Below are positions 42,178 to 50,376 of a DNA stretch of 64,000 nucleotides, one piece after another; the first letter of the stretch is position 1; every line of letters starts with the position of its first letter. This DNA comes from Oscillospiraceae bacterium (lineage in GTDB: Bacteria; Bacillota; Clostridia; Oscillospirales; CAG-272), in NCBI GenBank assembly GCA_015064685.1, contig SVRT01000008.1:1-64000 (forward strand), read 5' to 3'. The notes beneath the pieces were generated by a model. It was not told where the DNA came from. It worked only from the letters and a program-made list of their open reading frames with translations, and searched no databases. The position numbers and the translations under genes are program-made.

Positions 42178-43462
42178 GCTTTTCGGTAAAAAGGACGAAG
42201 ATGAAAACAAGAAAGAGGAAACAGAGCTCGACGAGCTTTTAGATGAATCCGAGGAGGAAAGCGAGGGCTTGACCGACGAGGAGATCGAGGCGGCGGAGAA
42301 ATTCGAATCCGAAAACAGAGAGGAGTACGAAAATGCGACCTCTCTCGACGTTGACGGAGAGTTTATCGATTATGAAAGCCTAATTCCCGACGATGAGGAC
42401 GCAGAATACGACGAGGATGAGCTTGAGGAGGAAGAGAATGCCGAAGCGCTTGCCGACGTAGAAGAGATCTACGGAGACGGTGAGGAAGAAGAGGCAGAAG
42501 AAAACGAAGAGGAAGAAGAGGAGGAAGAGGAGGAAGAGGAGGAAGAGGGGGAGAAGCTCTCCTTCTGGGAGAGACTCAAGAGCGGTCTTGCAAAGACAAA
42601 AAAGGCGCTTTTCGGCTCTGTTCACGACCTTCTTTCGAACTTTGCTCGCGTTGACGAGGACCTTCTTGACGAGCTTGAGGAGCTTCTCATAATGTCGGAT
42701 ATCGGAGTAAATGCCACGGAGCAGATAATCGACGAGCTTCGCGAGAGGATCAAGGACGGCAGACTTAAGGAAAAGGAGCAGGTCATAGATACTCTCAAGG
42801 AGATACTCGGCGATATGATAGGCGAGCATCAGCCACTTGTTCTCGAGACATCTCCCTCTGTAATTCTCGTAATCGGAGTAAACGGCGCAGGTAAGACCAC
42901 GTCTATTGGTAAAATATCAAAGAGACTCCGTCTATCCGGCAAAAAGGTAGTCGTAGCGGCGGCAGATACCTTCCGCGCGGCGGCGATAGATCAGCTCGAG
43001 GTCTGGTGCCAGAGAGCAAAGGTCGATATGGTCAAGCAGCACGAGGGAAGCGATCCCGCGGCGGTCGTCTTCGACGCGATCAATTACGCGAAGAAGAAGG
43101 AAGCCGATGTGCTTATCATCGACACCGCAGGCAGACTTCATAATAAGCAGAACCTTATGAACGAGCTTGCAAAGATAAACAGAGTCATCGATCGCGAGCT
43201 TCCCGGTGCGTCGCGCGAGAATCTTCTCGTCCTCGACGCAACAACGGGACAGAACGCAGTTATCCAGGCAAAGGAATTCAGCAAGGCAGCGGCGATCACG
43301 GGAATCACGCTCAATAAGCTCGACGGAAGTGCAAAGGGCGGTATCGTGATCTCGATCAAGCAGGAGCTTGGAATTCCCGTTAAATTCATAGGAGTCGGCG
43401 AGAAGATCGACGATATGCAGGAATTCGACGCAAAACAGTTCATCGACGCGCTTTTCGAATAA
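42161..43462 (+). CDS. ftsY: Signal recognition particle receptor FtsY
   Basis: A 433-residue SRP receptor GTPase for co-translational membrane targeting. It begins with a short amphipathic start (MAFLSKLFGKK), then a very acidic region (about 12-130) containing an almost pure Glu run encoded by a GAA/GAG tract. The NG domain follows: N-helices from about 135, G1 GVNGAGKTTS (near 240), DTFRAAAIDQL, DTAGRLHNKQN (near 320), TLNKLDGSAKGG (near 384). I chose this ATG because it gives the normal FtsY start; another lies four codons upstream. Confidence 0.97.
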   Translation: MAFLSKLFGKKDEDENKKEETELDELLDESEEESEGLTDEEIEAAEKFESENREEYENATSLDVDGEFIDYESLIPDDEDAEYDEDELEEEENAEALADVEEIYGDGEEEEAEENEEEEEEEEEEEEEEGEKLSFWERLKSGLAKTKKALFGSVHDLLSNFARVDEDLLDELEELLIMSDIGVNATEQIIDELRERIKDGRLKEKEQVIDTLKEILGDMIGEHQPLVLETSPSVILVIGVNGAGKTTSIGKISKRLRLSGKKVVVAAADTFRAAAIDQLEVWCQRAKVDMVKQHEGSDPAAVVFDAINYAKKKEADVLIIDTAGRLHNKQNLMNELAKINRVIDRELPGASRENLLVLDATTGQNAVIQAKEFSKAAAITGITLNKLDGSAKGGIVISIKQELGIPVKFIGVGEKIDDMQEFDAKQFIDALFE

Positions 43463-43474
43463 AAAGGAGAAAAA

Positions 43475-43786
43475 ATGGGATTATTTAATAAAAATTCGGA
43501 TATTTGTTTCTGCGAAAAGAATGAGACAAGTGTTGGAAAGATCGTTTTCAAAACGATCGCGATAACGGCGGCAGTAATTGCGTTCGTTCCCTCAGTGTTC
43601 GTAAAGAGGGATGAAGGCTTTGACGCATACGGTATTTTGAGCCGTGTGGGATATAGAAAAAGCAAGGATGCGGAAGGCAAGGACCGCCACGATGTTACTG
43701 TCACTCTTATTGACCTTGAGCGTTACGGCATAAAGACAAAAAAGGACGAAGAAGAGAAAGATGAAGATAGTACTGGCATCGCGTAA
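43475..43786 (+). CDS. Small hypothetical membrane protein
   Basis: A 103-residue protein I do not recognise. It starts after AAAAAGGAG. The N-terminus is Cys-containing (DICFCEKNE). A hydrophobic stretch at about 26-43 (VFKTIAITAAVIAFVPSVFV) could be a single membrane helix. A charged C-terminal part ends in KKDEEEKDEDSTGIA. Its last 26 bases overlap rdgB, so it is probably translated. It is small but well supported by ribosome site and packing. Confidence 0.75.
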   Translation: MGLFNKNSDICFCEKNETSVGKIVFKTIAITAAVIAFVPSVFVKRDEGFDAYGILSRVGYRKSKDAEGKDRHDVTVTLIDLERYGIKTKKDEEEKDEDSTGIA

Positions 43787-44360
43787 CGCGAAAAAAATAA
43801 AGGAGCTCCGCGAGCTTTTGTGCGAGAGCATTCCCGATATTGAGATACTTTCTCTCGACGACGTAGGGATCTATGGCGAGATCGAGGAAAACGGTGAGAC
43901 GTTTGAAGAAAACGCATATATCAAGGCATCTGTGGCAGCGGAGAGCGGATATATCGGAATAGGCGACGACTCCGGGCTTGTGGTAAACGCTCTTGGCGGC
44001 GCCCCCGGGGTGTATTCGGCAAGATATGCCGGCGGACACGGAGATGACGAGGCGAATAACGCGTTTTTGCTTAAGAATCTTAAAGACAAGACTGACAGAA
44101 GCGCGAAGTTCGTGTCTGTCGTAGCATGCGTTTTCCCCGAGGACAGGGAAAAGGGCAACTTCTTCCGCGGAGAGACCGAGGGAGAGATACTCAAGGAATA
44201 CCGCGGAGAGGGCGGCTTTGGATACGATCCGCTCTTCTACTATGCGCCTATGAATAAGACGTACGCAGAGATGACCGCGGAAGAAAAGAACAGTATAAGT
44301 CACAGAGGAAAGGCAATGCGCCTTCTCTCAGAATTTTTATGTAAAAAGGTAAAAGGATAA
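43761..44360 (+). CDS. rdgB: XTP/dITP pyrophosphatase RdgB (Ham1)
   Basis: A 199-residue house-cleaning enzyme that hydrolyses deaminated purine triphosphates to monophosphates. LASRNAKKIKEL at the start, GDDSGLVVNALGGAPGVYSARYAG in the middle and GEGGFGYDPLFYY, then ISHRGKAM at the end are the family motifs. The start lies in the end of the preceding small gene. Confidence 0.97.
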   Translation: MKIVLASRNAKKIKELRELLCESIPDIEILSLDDVGIYGEIEENGETFEENAYIKASVAAESGYIGIGDDSGLVVNALGGAPGVYSARYAGGHGDDEANNAFLLKNLKDKTDRSAKFVSVVACVFPEDREKGNFFRGETEGEILKEYRGEGGFGYDPLFYYAPMNKTYAEMTAEEKNSISHRGKAMRLLSEFLCKKVKG

Positions 44361-44367
44361 TTATTAT

Positions 44368-44661
44368 ATGATAACGTCAAAGCAGAGAGCTTACCTGCGC
44401 GGACTCGGACAGGCATGTCCTGCGATAATGCAGGTTGGCAAGGGTGGGATCACCGAAAATTTAATTAAGACAGTTTCCGACGCGCTTGAGGCAAGAGAGC
44501 TTGTAAAGCTCAGCGTGCTTGACAATTGCGGAGAAGAGCCGAGAGCAATACTCGATCAGCTTTGCGAGGCACTTGGAGCGGACGGAGTTTCCTGCGTGGG
44601 CAAGAAGATCGTGCTCTATCGCGAATCGGTTGAAAAAAAGACAATAATCCTTCCGAAATAA
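44368..44661 (+). CDS. yhbY: YhbY-type CRM-domain RNA-binding protein
   Basis: A 97-residue single CRM-domain protein associated with pre-50S ribosomes. LTSKQRAYLRGLGQ-type start (ITSKQRAYLRGLGQACPAIMQVGKGGIT) contains the GxxG-like loop VGKGG. LVKLSVLDNC and GKKIVLYRES complete the fold. It is one base from nadD, the usual yhbY-nadD order. Confidence 0.95.
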   Translation: MITSKQRAYLRGLGQACPAIMQVGKGGITENLIKTVSDALEARELVKLSVLDNCGEEPRAILDQLCEALGADGVSCVGKKIVLYRESVEKKTIILPK

Positions 44662-44662
44662 T

Positions 44663-45265
44663 ATGTTAAGAGTAGGAATATACGGCGGAGCATTCGCTCC
44701 GATACATAAAGGACACGTTGAGGCGGCAAAGGCTTTTATCGAGCAGATGTGGCTTGACGTTCTGTTTGTCATTCCGACGGGAAACAGTCCGCATAAAAAA
44801 ATGGACAGAAGCGCGTCGGATGCAGACAGAACAGAGATGTGCAGGCTCGCGTTTGAGGGAGTCGACGGAGTTATCGTGTCGGACACCGAGATACGTCGTG
44901 GCGGAGAGAGCTATTCCATTGATACCCTGCGCGAGATGAGCGACGGTGACAGAAGGCTGTTTATGCTCTGCGGTACCGATATGATGCTGACCCTTGGCGA
45001 ATGGAATAACGCGGATGAAATATTCAAACTCGCATATCCCGTATATATTCGCCGTGAGAATGACCGCGCGCTCGATCAGATAATAATTGAGAAAAATACC
45101 GAGTATTTTGAAAAATACGGTAAGTACGTAATTAAGCTCGATGCGCCCGTTATAGATATTTCGTCAAGCAAGCTTCGCGAGATGATCAAGAATGGCGAGG
45201 ATGTGTCCGAATACATTGACCCAAAGGTATTGACGTACATTAATGAAAAGGGGCTTTACAAATGA
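44663..45265 (+). CDS. nadD: Nicotinate-nucleotide adenylyltransferase
   Basis: A 200-residue enzyme making deamido-NAD from nicotinate mononucleotide. The nucleotidyltransferase motif reads GIYGGAFAPIHKGH, with Ala12 where Asp or Asn is usual (GGTFDP/GGTFNP); both histidines remain. The second motif is ISSSKLREM. PTGNSPHKK and GTDMMLTLGEW also fit NadD. It overlaps yqeK by four bases. Confidence 0.95.
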   Translation: MLRVGIYGGAFAPIHKGHVEAAKAFIEQMWLDVLFVIPTGNSPHKKMDRSASDADRTEMCRLAFEGVDGVIVSDTEIRRGGESYSIDTLREMSDGDRRLFMLCGTDMMLTLGEWNNADEIFKLAYPVYIRRENDRALDQIIIEKNTEYFEKYGKYVIKLDAPVIDISSSKLREMIKNGEDVSEYIDPKVLTYINEKGLYK

Positions 45266-45915
45266 CAGAAGGACAGGGAATACATATAAGCGACAGTATG
45301 CTTTCGTCTCTCAGAGAAAGCCTGAAAGCCAAAATGTCCGGTTTTCGCTTGGCGCATACCCTGGGAGTAGAGGAGATGGCAGCGCGGATAGGAGAGATAT
45401 ATTGCCCCGAGAAGATCAATATACTTCGGGCTGCGGCTCTGCTGCACGATATGACAAAAGAGCTTTCTCCGAGCGCACAAAGGGAGATCTTTACAAAGCA
45501 CGGAGTTGAAATGAGCGAGGATGTGGAAAATTCACCGCCAACCCAGCACGCAATAACCGCCGCGCTTGAGATCCCCGTAAGATATCCCGATTTTGCTGAT
45601 ACAGAGGTCATAAATGCGGTGCGCTATCACACAACAGGCAGAGTCGATATGAGCCTTTGCGAGAAGATAATATATCTCTCCGATTATATCGACTTTACGA
45701 GAACGTATAGCGACTGCAAGGCACTCAGAGATATGTTCTGGAGCGTTGATCTCAAAGCAATGAGTGAGAGAGAAAGAGACGAACACATTGACAGAGTCGT
45801 GCTCAGGTCATTTGAGCTGACCATAGCGGATCTTGAGGAAAACAACAGATACGTAAGCCGCGAGACAATTGAAGCTCGCGACAGTATGATAAAGAAACTA
45901 AAAGCAAACAGATAA
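45262..45915 (+). CDS. yqeK: YqeK-family HD hydrolase (Ap4A symmetrical)
   Basis: A 217-residue HD-domain phosphohydrolase of the YqeK family, which splits diadenosine tetraphosphate to two ADP. Metal ligands are the His of RLAHTLGVEEMA, HD in ALLHDMTKE, His of THQHAI-type PPTQHAIT and YHTTG, and the Asp of IIYLSDYID. The C-terminal tail after residue 190 is charged. The nadD-yqeK-rsfS order is conserved in Firmicutes. Confidence 0.95.
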   Translation: MTEGQGIHISDSMLSSLRESLKAKMSGFRLAHTLGVEEMAARIGEIYCPEKINILRAAALLHDMTKELSPSAQREIFTKHGVEMSEDVENSPPTQHAITAALEIPVRYPDFADTEVINAVRYHTTGRVDMSLCEKIIYLSDYIDFTRTYSDCKALRDMFWSVDLKAMSERERDEHIDRVVLRSFELTIADLEENNRYVSRETIEARDSMIKKLKANR

Positions 45916-45927
45916 GAGGAAATGATA

Positions 45928-46296
45928 ATGGAAGAGATCAGAAATGAAGAAAAAAGATCGCTTGTAGGCTGCACACCCCGTGAGCTCGCGGAGGCGATCG
46001 CAGAAATACTTGATAATAAGAAGGGAAACGACGTAAAGGTGATCGCGGTTGGAGACAAGACGGTAATTGCCGATTATTTCGTGCTTGCAACGGGTAACAC
46101 AAGCACACACGTTCGTGCCCTTGCCGATGAGGTAGAGTTTAAGATCAACGAATGCGGAGTCGAGCCCTTCCGTCACGAGGGCAGACAGGGCAACTCCTGG
46201 AGAGTACTCGACTATGCAAGCGTAATAGTTCACGTGTTTGACAGAGAAGCGCGTGACTTTTATAAGCTTGATAAGCTCTATACGGATTTTGAGTGA
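45928..46296 (+). CDS. rsfS: Ribosome silencing factor RsfS
   Basis: A 122-residue protein that binds L14 and blocks subunit joining under starvation. ADYFVLATGNTSTHVRALADEVE and GNSWRVLDYASVIVHVFDREARDFYKLDKLY are diagnostic. I chose the second of two in-frame ATG codons because AAGAGGAA then has normal spacing; the first lies two codons upstream. Confidence 0.95.
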   Translation: MEEIRNEEKRSLVGCTPRELAEAIAEILDNKKGNDVKVIAVGDKTVIADYFVLATGNTSTHVRALADEVEFKINECGVEPFRHEGRQGNSWRVLDYASVIVHVFDREARDFYKLDKLYTDFE

Positions 46297-46298
46297 TA

Positions 46299-46334
46299 AA
46301 AAAGTGCCTGACGCGACCGCGTCAGGCACTTTTT
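46299..46334. terminator. Bidirectional terminator after rsfS
   Basis: Nearly perfect 17-base arms (AAAAAGTGCCTGACGCG and complement) with an A run and a T run. It ends the 16.5-kb plus-strand block and also the converging minus-strand gene. Confidence 0.9.
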
Positions 46335-46337
46335 AGT

Positions 46338-47147
46338 TTATCTGGTAAATATCATGCCAATACTTTTTAGAATGATAGCTATAAAAAGCAAAACAAGTAA
46401 GAATAATACCGATATTGACAGAAAAGCGGATAGAATAATAGCAAAAGAAGTAATTGCACCCGTAAATGCTATGAGTGTATCAGGAATAAGTATGTAGAGA
46501 ATGAGATCTACACCAAGCAAGATGAGGGCAATAAAGCTAAACCCCTTTGCTCCGCTTTTAATATCTGCAGTGCTCAATTCGGTGTGACTTGCGATCATTA
46601 CTGCGAGTATCAAAAATACCCATCCTCTCCAATTCGAGAAGTTATCGGGGGAAAAGATCGCGCATATCGTTGTCCAAATGTATCCTAAAAATTCAGTAAT
46701 GGATAGATCTTCAACACCGTTATTGCTAACACTTTCTATTTCTCCTACGATAGTATCAAACGTATCCGGAAGTAATAATAGAAGCAGGATAAGAATAACT
46801 GCACCGCCAATCAAAATCGGAGCCACACCAATGAAAAAATTACCTATCTGGTGAAAAATATTCTTTTTGTTGTAACTGTGTCTGACATACCCAAGAGTAC
46901 CGTCAGATGAATTGGGCTGATAGAGCTTTACCTCGGTTATTCTGTGACCGAAGATCAAGCACATAAGAGCATGGCTCAGCTCGTGAACGGGAGTTCCGAC
47001 AATTCCGGTAAGCAACAGTATGCGGGAACCGCATCTACCTGATACGGTGCAAAAAGCAAGTCTTAAGCCTGAAATGATCAGTCCGAACAGAACGATAACT
47101 CCCGCTCCGGATAGTATTTGCAGAATATATCCTATTAAAAGATCCAT
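46338..47147 (-). CDS. Polytopic membrane protein with HExxH motif
   Basis: A 269-residue protein with about six membrane segments. GTPVHELSHALMCLIFGH (H55, E56, H59) places a zinc-metalloprotease motif after the second segment, as in M50-like proteases, but I cannot find the NPDG third-ligand motif. It is therefore a divergent M50 relative or an inactive one. The start is the ATG eight bases after the stop of the upstream gene; the ribosome site is weak, so translation is probably coupled. The substrate is unknown. Confidence 0.75.
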   Translation of the reverse strand: MDLLIGYILQILSGAGVIVLFGLIISGLRLAFCTVSGRCGSRILLLTGIVGTPVHELSHALMCLIFGHRITEVKLYQPNSSDGTLGYVRHSYNKKNIFHQIGNFFIGVAPILIGGAVILILLLLLLPDTFDTIVGEIESVSNNGVEDLSITEFLGYIWTTICAIFSPDNFSNWRGWVFLILAVMIASHTELSTADIKSGAKGFSFIALILLGVDLILYILIPDTLIAFTGAITSFAIILSAFLSISVLFLLVLLFIAIILKSIGMIFTR

Positions 47148-47155
47148 AATAATCG

Positions 47156-47878
47156 TCAATTCTTTTTCCAAGCAGTAATAGCTTGAATATCATTTTTAGA
47201 TAATTTGTATTTCACGTTCGGCTCCTCGTAGTGATAAATGAGAAGCGAGCCGTAGGGTGTTTTTTCGTAATCTATGTCTCCGACGTAGTAGAAGTCGGCA
47301 TAAACGGCGATTACGCTGTCATCAATAACTATTCCGTCAAAAACGAATTTTCTGTAATTGTAAAGTGTCTTTTTTGCAGATACCATATCGGATGGATAGA
47401 AGCGTTCGTATCTGACCGCATCCTTTGTCTTACCGTCGTTATCGGCATCGTTGTCGGGCGTGAGATCGTACATTACCGTCAGCGTAACGTCATAGACCTC
47501 CTCGTCGCGTGAAGGGATCTCTGAAAGAGAATAATCCTCGAAGGTGTGCTTTAGGGTGCTGTTGTTATATCTGAAAACGAATTGGATCTGGTCTATATCG
47601 TCAATGATCAACGACTGAGTGATAGCAAAATAGCCGTAATTGTTTTCTCCTCGGGTGTATCTCGTCTGCTCCTGGTAGTAGGTGTTAAGGGAATCCCCCT
47701 TTTCATTGTAAGCATCGACTAAAAGAGCATTTGGGATAACGGTGTCCATTTCCTTGGGGTCGTTGTTGTTGTCGATTATTCTCCAAAGCAGCAGTATGAC
47801 TATCGCGGCGATTATCAGCATGCAAAGAGCCTTGAAAATAAAGCCCGCAATTCGCCACTTGTATCTATGTTTTGCCAT
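47156..47878 (-). CDS. Hypothetical membrane-anchored protein
   Basis: A 240-residue protein with a basic start (MAKHRYKWR) and one membrane helix at about 12-32 (FKALCMLIIAAIVILLLW). The rest should lie outside the cell: a beta-rich domain with ITQSLIIDDIDQIQFVFRYN, an acidic DLTPDNDADNDGKTKD loop that could bind calcium, and FDGIVIDDSVIAVYADFYYVGDID. I do not recognise the family. TGGAG precedes the chosen ATG. Its pairing with the HExxH gene suggests that the two act together. Confidence 0.8.
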   Translation of the reverse strand: MAKHRYKWRIAGFIFKALCMLIIAAIVILLLWRIIDNNNDPKEMDTVIPNALLVDAYNEKGDSLNTYYQEQTRYTRGENNYGYFAITQSLIIDDIDQIQFVFRYNNSTLKHTFEDYSLSEIPSRDEEVYDVTLTVMYDLTPDNDADNDGKTKDAVRYERFYPSDMVSAKKTLYNYRKFVFDGIVIDDSVIAVYADFYYVGDIDYEKTPYGSLLIYHYEEPNVKYKLSKNDIQAITAWKKN

Positions 47879-47928
47879 ATTGAACTCCATTCCGCCGAAA
47901 GGCGTAAGATTTATTGTGGACTATACGC

Positions 47929-48393
47929 TTATCTCATATTCTTGAGCTTGTCAAGCGTATTTTGAAGTATTATCTGTGCTGAGAGGGTGTCGATGACACT
48001 CTTTCTTTTCTGACCGCGCGTATCGGTCTCGTTGAGGTAGCGCGAAGCTACCATAGTCGTCATTCTTTCGTCCATCATAACGATGGGAAGGTCTGCCATA
48101 TTGCATTCGGCAAGCTTTTGGCCGAGTATCGAGGCAAATTTTTGAGCATGCTCGGCTCTGGGCCCGAGCGAGCCGTTCATATTTACGGGAAGACCGACGA
48201 CCACACCGCCCGTGACGTTCTGCTCCTTGATGATCTCGCAGATGCGCTCTGCGGTCTTCTGCATTCCGCCAACGCTTATCTGTCCGATGCCGGACGCGAG
48301 AAAGCGAGTCTTATCCGATACGGCAAGTCCCGTTCTCTTATCGCCAAAGTCGATACCGATGATCTTTCCCTCGGTTTCAAGTAATCTCTGCAT
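47929..48393 (-). CDS. ruvX: Putative pre-16S rRNA nuclease RuvX (YqgF)
   Basis: A 154-residue RNase H-fold protein. The first acidic strand is GIDFGDKRTGLAVSD, followed by VVGLPVNMNGSLGPRAEHAQKF, MMDERMTT and the C-terminal IDTLSAQIILQ helix with the last catalytic Asp. It is thought to process the 16S rRNA 5' end. GGAG precedes the ATG. Confidence 0.96.
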   Translation of the reverse strand: MQRLLETEGKIIGIDFGDKRTGLAVSDKTRFLASGIGQISVGGMQKTAERICEIIKEQNVTGGVVVGLPVNMNGSLGPRAEHAQKFASILGQKLAECNMADLPIVMMDERMTTMVASRYLNETDTRGQKRKSVIDTLSAQIILQNTLDKLKNMR

Positions 48394-48411
48394 TTATTTC
48401 TCCGTTTTGAA

Positions 48412-48747
48412 TTAAATTTTGAATTCCGATGAGGTAAGGGAGATAAGCAGCTTTAAGCTGTCGGGCTGCACCTTAGCCTCGTGAGCCGCCTTGTTCCTGT
48501 GGATCTCTCCGCAGCCCGTGCATTTGTGAATTATGATATACCCCTTTTTGGGGTCTGTTACGACCTTCACGGGCTCCATCGGAGCGCGGCACTCGCAAGC
48601 GCGGTCACCGGGATTGATGTCAACGTGAAGTGACCAAAGGCAATACGGGCAGTGATTGCGTGATGTGTATCCGAGAGGCTCTACCTCACGGCCGCAATGA
48701 GCGCAAATAAAGCCGTTATCGTTTTTTGAAAAGCGTCTATTTTCCAT
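48412..48747 (-). CDS. RNHCP domain zinc protein
   Basis: A 111-residue Cys-rich protein with the name-giving RNHCP box (TSRNHCPYCLWSLHVD, residues about 28-43). Cys pairs are C15/C18 (CAHC), C33/C36 (CPYC), the CEC segment and CTGC, giving two likely zinc sites. The family is widespread in Firmicutes and without known function. GGAGG precedes the start. It heads a minus-strand unit with ruvX. Confidence 0.9.
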   Translation of the reverse strand: MENRRFSKNDNGFICAHCGREVEPLGYTSRNHCPYCLWSLHVDINPGDRACECRAPMEPVKVVTDPKKGYIIIHKCTGCGEIHRNKAAHEAKVQPDSLKLLISLTSSEFKI

Positions 48748-48793
48748 TTGATCCTCCGTATTATCCCAGTAAATCGCATAAATCTACATTATA

Positions 48794-48822
48794 ATTATAA
48801 ACTCTTTTACATAAAAAGTCAA
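48794..48822 (-). promoter_or_regulatory. Promoter of the RNHCP-ruvX unit
   Basis: TTGACT and TATAAT with a 17-base spacer on the minus strand, about 45 bases before the RNHCP start. Confidence 0.75.
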
Positions 48823-48856
48823 TATCAAAAGCAGAAATTGAAAATCTCATTATTAC

Positions 48857-48885
48857 TTGACAATTGTCCCTTTGGAATGTATAAT
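48857..48885 (+). promoter_or_regulatory. Promoter of the GT-C glycosyltransferase gene
   Basis: Perfect TTGACA and TATAAT with a 17-base spacer. It is back to back with the RNHCP promoter; the two -35 boxes are 34 bases apart. Confidence 0.85.
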
Positions 48886-48922
48886 GAAATATGTAATTTA
48901 TTGATCGCCCAAAGGAGACGAA

Positions 48923-50104
48923 ATGACAAAAATTGAAAAAATGATAAGCGACGTAATAAGAAAGCATATCGTCGCGATCGGTTTTTTTGCAATAGTCCTG
49001 CTTTCGCTTTTGATGAGAATAGAGATGCTCGACAAGGTCACCTCAGACTATTCCTTCTTTATGAGCAAATGGATAGAGCAGTTGAATCAGTATAAGGGAC
49101 TTTCGGGACTTGGACAGAATATCGGCGAATATAACGTGCCGTATATGCTTTTTTTGAACGTAATAGGAAAGACCTCGTATAACGACCTTCACGAGATAAA
49201 GATACTGTCGATAATCTTCGATTATCTCGGCGCCTTCGCCGCGCTTAAGATAATTTCACTCGTCACGAAAACGAAATTCTTTTCAAGCACAAACCTCATA
49301 GCATGTGCAGTGATACTTTTAAATCCGGTATTCTTCCTCAATTCCGCGTATTGGGCGCAGTGCGACTTTATTTACAGTGCGCTCTGCCTCTTCAGCCTTT
49401 ACTATATGCTTAAGGGTAATAATAATCTCTGCGCCGTCTTTTTTGGATTGGCACTTGCTTTGAAGCTTCAGGCAATATTCTTTTTCCCCGTGCTTGTGAT
49501 CTGCTATCTGGTAAACAGAAAAATGAAGATATTCCATTTTCTGTGGATACCCGCAATATTCGTAGTGGCGGCACTTCCCGCTATCATCGCAGGCAGAGGG
49601 GTGGTAGAGACTCTTTCAATATACGTAAGCCAGACCTCGATATATACAAAGCTTACAATGGCTTGCCCGAATATCTTCGTTTTTATGTCAGGCGAGTATG
49701 AGCTTCTCAATAAGGTCGGAATAATCCTGGCGCTCTCTGTTCTCGGAGTCGGAGCTTGCGCGTTCATAAAAAGGGGAGAGGTGTCCGCAAAGGAGGCCGT
49801 ACTGCTCAGCGCGTGGAGCGCGTTCGTTTGTATTTATTTCTTGCCCGCAATGCACGAAAGATACGTCTTTATGGCGTGTGTATTCAGCCTGGTATGGGCG
49901 TTTATATGCCATAAGGATTGGTGGGTCGCGCTGGGAATAAACCTCGTATGCTTCTTGAGCTATACACCGTATCTCTTTAGAAATACGGTAGTTGATATGA
50001 AATACCTCGCCATTGCAAATCTTGTATTTCTCGCGTATATGACTTACAGACTTTTTTCTCAAAAGGGCAGAGAGGTGTTTGCGGCAAATGCGCCGACAAA
50101 ATAA
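48923..50104 (+). CDS. GT-C membrane glycosyltransferase (Gpi18-like)
   Basis: A 393-residue protein with about ten membrane helices. The first loop holds the acidic TSDYSFFMSKWIEQL and the central NPVFFLNSAYWAQCDFIYSAL block, both typical of GPI-mannosyltransferase-like (COG5542) proteins that use lipid-phosphate sugars outside the membrane. ALKLQAIFFFP and LPAMHERYVF also fit; the HERY motif recurs in this group. The donor and acceptor are unknown. It is a single-gene unit with its own promoter and terminator. Confidence 0.85.
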   Translation: MTKIEKMISDVIRKHIVAIGFFAIVLLSLLMRIEMLDKVTSDYSFFMSKWIEQLNQYKGLSGLGQNIGEYNVPYMLFLNVIGKTSYNDLHEIKILSIIFDYLGAFAALKIISLVTKTKFFSSTNLIACAVILLNPVFFLNSAYWAQCDFIYSALCLFSLYYMLKGNNNLCAVFFGLALALKLQAIFFFPVLVICYLVNRKMKIFHFLWIPAIFVVAALPAIIAGRGVVETLSIYVSQTSIYTKLTMACPNIFVFMSGEYELLNKVGIILALSVLGVGACAFIKRGEVSAKEAVLLSAWSAFVCIYFLPAMHERYVFMACVFSLVWAFICHKDWWVALGINLVCFLSYTPYLFRNTVVDMKYLAIANLVFLAYMTYRLFSQKGREVFAANAPTK

Positions 50105-50116
50105 TGTTATTACATA

Positions 50117-50156
50117 AAAAAATATCCGTTGTGAATTCTCACAACGGATATTTTTT
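50117..50156. terminator. Bidirectional terminator between GT-C and DUF896 genes
   Basis: Eighteen-base arms (AAAAAATATCCGTTGTGA and complement) with an ATTC loop serve both converging units. Confidence 0.9.
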
Positions 50157-50159
50157 ATA

Positions 50160-50372
50160 TCAGTCCTTTTTAAGAGACTTTTTGCTACCGTCAGGATACT
50201 GAATGACGGTATTGTCGAGCTGTGCGCGGAAATTGGCTCTGAATGCCTCGATGTATTCCTTGCGGAGTCTGTCTCTGTCGGCAAGCTCCTCTTCTGTGAG
50301 AGTCTCGCCCGCCTTGATGCGGCGCGCATACTCGTTAAGCTTTTTCGTTCTTTCGGTTATGATCTCTTCCAT
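50160..50372 (-). CDS. DUF896 protein (YnzC-like)
   Basis: A 70-residue protein of the DUF896/YnzC family. INxLxKK-type start (IITERTKKLNEYARRIKAGETLTEEELADRDRLRKEYIEAFRANFRAQL) is diagnostic and forms two helices; the tail is KSLKKD. In Bacillus the relative is linked to the SOS response. The ATG is four bases after the pheT stop and uses AGAGGT within the end of pheT. Confidence 0.92.
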   Translation of the reverse strand: MEEIITERTKKLNEYARRIKAGETLTEEELADRDRLRKEYIEAFRANFRAQLDNTVIQYPDGSKKSLKKD

Positions 50373-50376
50373 CGCA

